A stretch of 64,000 nucleotides of DNA from Novosphingobium sp. BW1 (lineage in GTDB: Bacteria > Pseudomonadota > Alphaproteobacteria > Sphingomonadales > Sphingomonadaceae): the NCBI RefSeq assembly GCF_008107685.1, contig NZ_VIRF01000065.1:1-64000 (forward strand), read 5' to 3'. The translations under genes were made by a program, and so were the position numbers. The notes below the pieces were generated by a model. The model made no database searches and was not told the origin of the DNA. It saw nothing but the letters and a program-made list of their open reading frames with translations. Position 1 is the first letter of the stretch, and each line of letters begins with the position of its first letter. Positions 62,220 to 64,000 of the stretch are shown piece after piece.

Positions 62220-63590
62220 CCGACCTCCGATCAGGGTGGCCCGCACCATGGCGGCATCCAGAACCTTGCGGGCTGCTGGCCAGGGGCGATCAAGCAGGCA
62301 CAGGTCGGCCGGCGCGCCTACGGTGATGCGACGCCTGCGCGCAAGATTGGCGGAATCGGCCAGGAACAGGTCAAGCGCCTCTTCGGGAGAGAGGCATTCG
62401 TCCGGGCCGAGGATCTTGCCGGCCCGGGTTTGCCGGGTGCAGGCCGCGCGCATGGCGGCCCAGGGATCGAGCGTGCCGTAGGGGGCATCGCTTCCCGTCG
62501 CCAGCGTGACGCCTGCCTCGCGGAAGGCGCGCAATCGGTAGAGATGTGACCAGTCGGACGCGGGAACGTCGGCGCGGTAGCGGTCACCCCGCTCGGCAAT
62601 GAAAGCGGGCTGACTCACCACCTGCAGGCCCAGCTCGGCCATCTGCGCGATGAGCGGATCGGGCGCGATCCCGGCGTGCTCAATGCGGTCACCGGGGCGC
62701 GGGCCGGCGCTGCGCAGGAGGGCGAGTGCGAAAACCAGTTCGACTTCGGTGGTGCAGTGGATCGCGACCGCCCGGCCGCGCGCGTGGGCGGCCCTTGCCG
62801 TATCCGTCACCGCATCCAGATCGGGCAGGGCGCTTTCGTGGAGGTGGAGCTTGACCGGGCCCAGGGTCAGTCCGGGAAGGAGGGGGACATCGCTCAGTTC
62901 CGGCGTTCCCGCGACCATGATCGCAGGGCTGAACCCGGCCGTGCGTGCGGCGTGCAGCCAGGCCACGGTGTCGCGCGCGTTGGCGGGCGACATGTCGGTT
63001 ACGCCGGTGATGCCCCCCGCCGTCAGACGCGCGCCCAGCGCGGTTAGGTCGGGAGGGCTGGCGGCAAGGGTGGAGCGAAGCCAGGAGTCTTCGTCGAAGA
63101 GGCGCCCCGTCCAGTCGCCTTCGATGCGCTCCAGACCCGGGGGCGGGTCGGCGCGCTCCAGGAGTTGGGCAAGGGCGGCGCTGTTGAGGAACCACATGCG
63201 CCCCGTCCGGTGCTGGATACGTACCGGACGGGTTGGTAGCCATGCGTCCAGCTGGCGGCGCGAGAGCATTCCCGCAATCGCCTCGTGGTATCCGGTGCCG
63301 CGTAGCCAGTCGGAGCCCGGCGCGGCGCAAAGGGCGTGTCGCAGGGTTGTGGTGTCATCCACTTCGGGAGGGCCGCAAGCGACCGAGTGAACGGCGGCGG
63401 CACTTGCGGCAAGATGGATGTGATGGTCATGCAGGCCGGGCAGGAGCGCGCCGCCCTTCGCCTCGAGGATGGTCTCGCCCGTCCGGGGAGAAAGGGCGCC
63501 GATGGCCGTGATCCGGCCTTTCGCGATACGTACATCGGCGCGCGGGCCATCGATCGGGCCCGAGGCGATTCGCGCATCCCGGATCAGCAT
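62139..63590 (-). CDS. Amidohydrolase-3 (YtcJ-like) family protein
   Basis: A 483-residue metal-dependent hydrolase with the HDHHIHL metal motif, then VKLHLHES, AIHCTTE, IEHAG and GSDAPYG, the order expected for this TIM-barrel family. The C-terminal tail after LIGGRLVHER adds about 20 residues that lie over the end of the converging crotonase gene. ATG 63590 overlaps the end of the upstream CoA-transferase gene. The substrate is unknown; members act on amides, lactams and enol lactones. Confidence 0.82.
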   Translation of the reverse strand: MLIRDARIASGPIDGPRADVRIAKGRITAIGALSPRTGETILEAKGGALLPGLHDHHIHLAASAAAVHSVACGPPEVDDTTTLRHALCAAPGSDWLRGTGYHEAIAGMLSRRQLDAWLPTRPVRIQHRTGRMWFLNSAALAQLLERADPPPGLERIEGDWTGRLFDEDSWLRSTLAASPPDLTALGARLTAGGITGVTDMSPANARDTVAWLHAARTAGFSPAIMVAGTPELSDVPLLPGLTLGPVKLHLHESALPDLDAVTDTARAAHARGRAVAIHCTTEVELVFALALLRSAGPRPGDRIEHAGIAPDPLIAQMAELGLQVVSQPAFIAERGDRYRADVPASDWSHLYRLRAFREAGVTLATGSDAPYGTLDPWAAMRAACTRQTRAGKILGPDECLSPEEALDLFLADSANLARRRRITVGAPADLCLLDRPWPAARKVLDAAMVRATLIGGRLVHERVDTRVGKAPGQRCLHADAAAG

Positions 63591-64000
63591 GGGATGGCCT
63601 CCGGCGCAAGAATCGGTTGGCCGCGCCGCGCATTCCAAACCGTAAGATCTTGAGAAAGGTGCGGGTCGCGGGCCACGGCCTCGCCGACAAGGCCACTCAT
63701 GGCAACGATCAAGCGGGCGCCGTGTCCGGTGCGATAGTGTTCGAGCGCCGCGCGGGCGGCGAAGATGCCGGTGAGCGGATCGGCAATGGCATCGCCGACG
63801 AAGCCGATCTGGCCGGTTTGCGCATGCAGCCGGGCCGAGAGGCCCCCGGCGACGCTGGTGTCGTCACCAAAGCCTACCCAATTGGCCGCCTCGCCCGCAA
63901 CGCCGTGCCCGGTAATGGTCAGCCAGACGAGCCCGGGCTGCGCACGCACGCACGCGTCGGCGTCGACGCCGAGCTGGCGCAGTGCGCGCGGGCGAGCGGC
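63584..64000 (-). CDS. CaiB/BaiF-type CoA-transferase, C-terminal part (cut by window edge)
   Basis: The frame is open from the window edge. RPRALRQLGVDA, LVWLTITGHGVAGEAANWVG, FVGDAIADPLTG and AARAALEHYRTG are typical of class III CoA-transferases. The visible part has 138 residues; the catalytic aspartate region is beyond the edge. It overlaps the amidohydrolase start by seven bases, forming an operon on the minus strand. Confidence 0.82.
   Translation of the reverse strand, partial: AARPRALRQLGVDADACVRAQPGLVWLTITGHGVAGEAANWVGFGDDTSVAGGLSARLHAQTGQIGFVGDAIADPLTGIFAARAALEHYRTGHGARLIVAMSGLVGEAVARDPHLSQDLTVWNARRGQPILAPEAIPC

Overview
The window looks like a sphingomonad chromosome (Novosphingobium/Sphingobium-type alphaproteobacterium). 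This is inferred from the high GC content, two TonB-dependent receptors whose N-termini carry TonB boxes of the 'ILVTARKR / IVVTARRR' kind, Spinster-like MFS carriers, paired FAS1-like/MaoC dehydratases, DUF2889 and DUF35 proteins, and many small catabolic operons with ATGA stop/start overlaps. No rRNA, tRNA, CRISPR array or replication origin was seen. Almost the whole window reads as an accessory catabolic region. Its left edge carries the start of an IS630-type transposase, followed by a housekeeping-like mlaA gene.

Block A (about 2.3-16.5 kb) is built in pairs. It has two NtaA/DszA-type FMN-dependent monooxygenases, two M24 (creatinase/aminopeptidase-fold) proteins, two alpha/beta-hydrolases, two MFS carriers, a LysR regulator and a TonB receptor. 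Each hydrolase lacks a different catalytic residue. A conserved promoter-like element lies upstream of the first monooxygenase and of the second M24 gene.

Block B (16.2-31.1 kb) is a long oxidative pathway. It encodes a Rieske ferredoxin, a reductase-like Rossmann protein, a CoA ligase, a double-hotdog dehydratase, a ketosteroid-dehydrogenase-like flavoprotein, a SnoaL-fold protein, a Baeyer-Villiger monooxygenase, a Rieske oxygenase alpha subunit, a ThDP enzyme, an aldehyde dehydrogenase and a beta-propeller protein. An IclR regulator with a palindromic operator closes the block.

Block C (32.1-50.9 kb) holds two more CoA ligases, a second double-hotdog dehydratase, a broken sulfatase-like metallo-hydrolase, a sulfotransferase, an AcuI-type reductase, a secreted arylsulfatase, SDRs, the second TonB receptor, a two-domain EthD-like protein, an aldehyde dehydrogenase and two TetR regulators.

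Block D (51-64 kb) resembles side-chain beta-oxidation of a cyclic acid. It has an enoyl-CoA hydratase, a fused (FadE34-like) acyl-CoA dehydrogenase, an SDR, a ferredoxin/P450 pair, a DUF35/thiolase-like aldolase pair, DUF2889, an amidohydrolase, a second IclR regulator, a crotonase, a YtcJ-like amidohydrolase and a partial CaiB CoA-transferase.

Together the genes suggest outer-membrane uptake, oxygenation, ring opening, CoA activation and beta-oxidation of one or more bulky alicyclic or steroid/terpenoid-like compounds, possibly sulfated. The substrate cannot be read from the sequence. Non-coding structure includes a dispersed hairpin-rich repeat found only between converging genes, shared operator-like palindromes, and several strong hairpin terminators.
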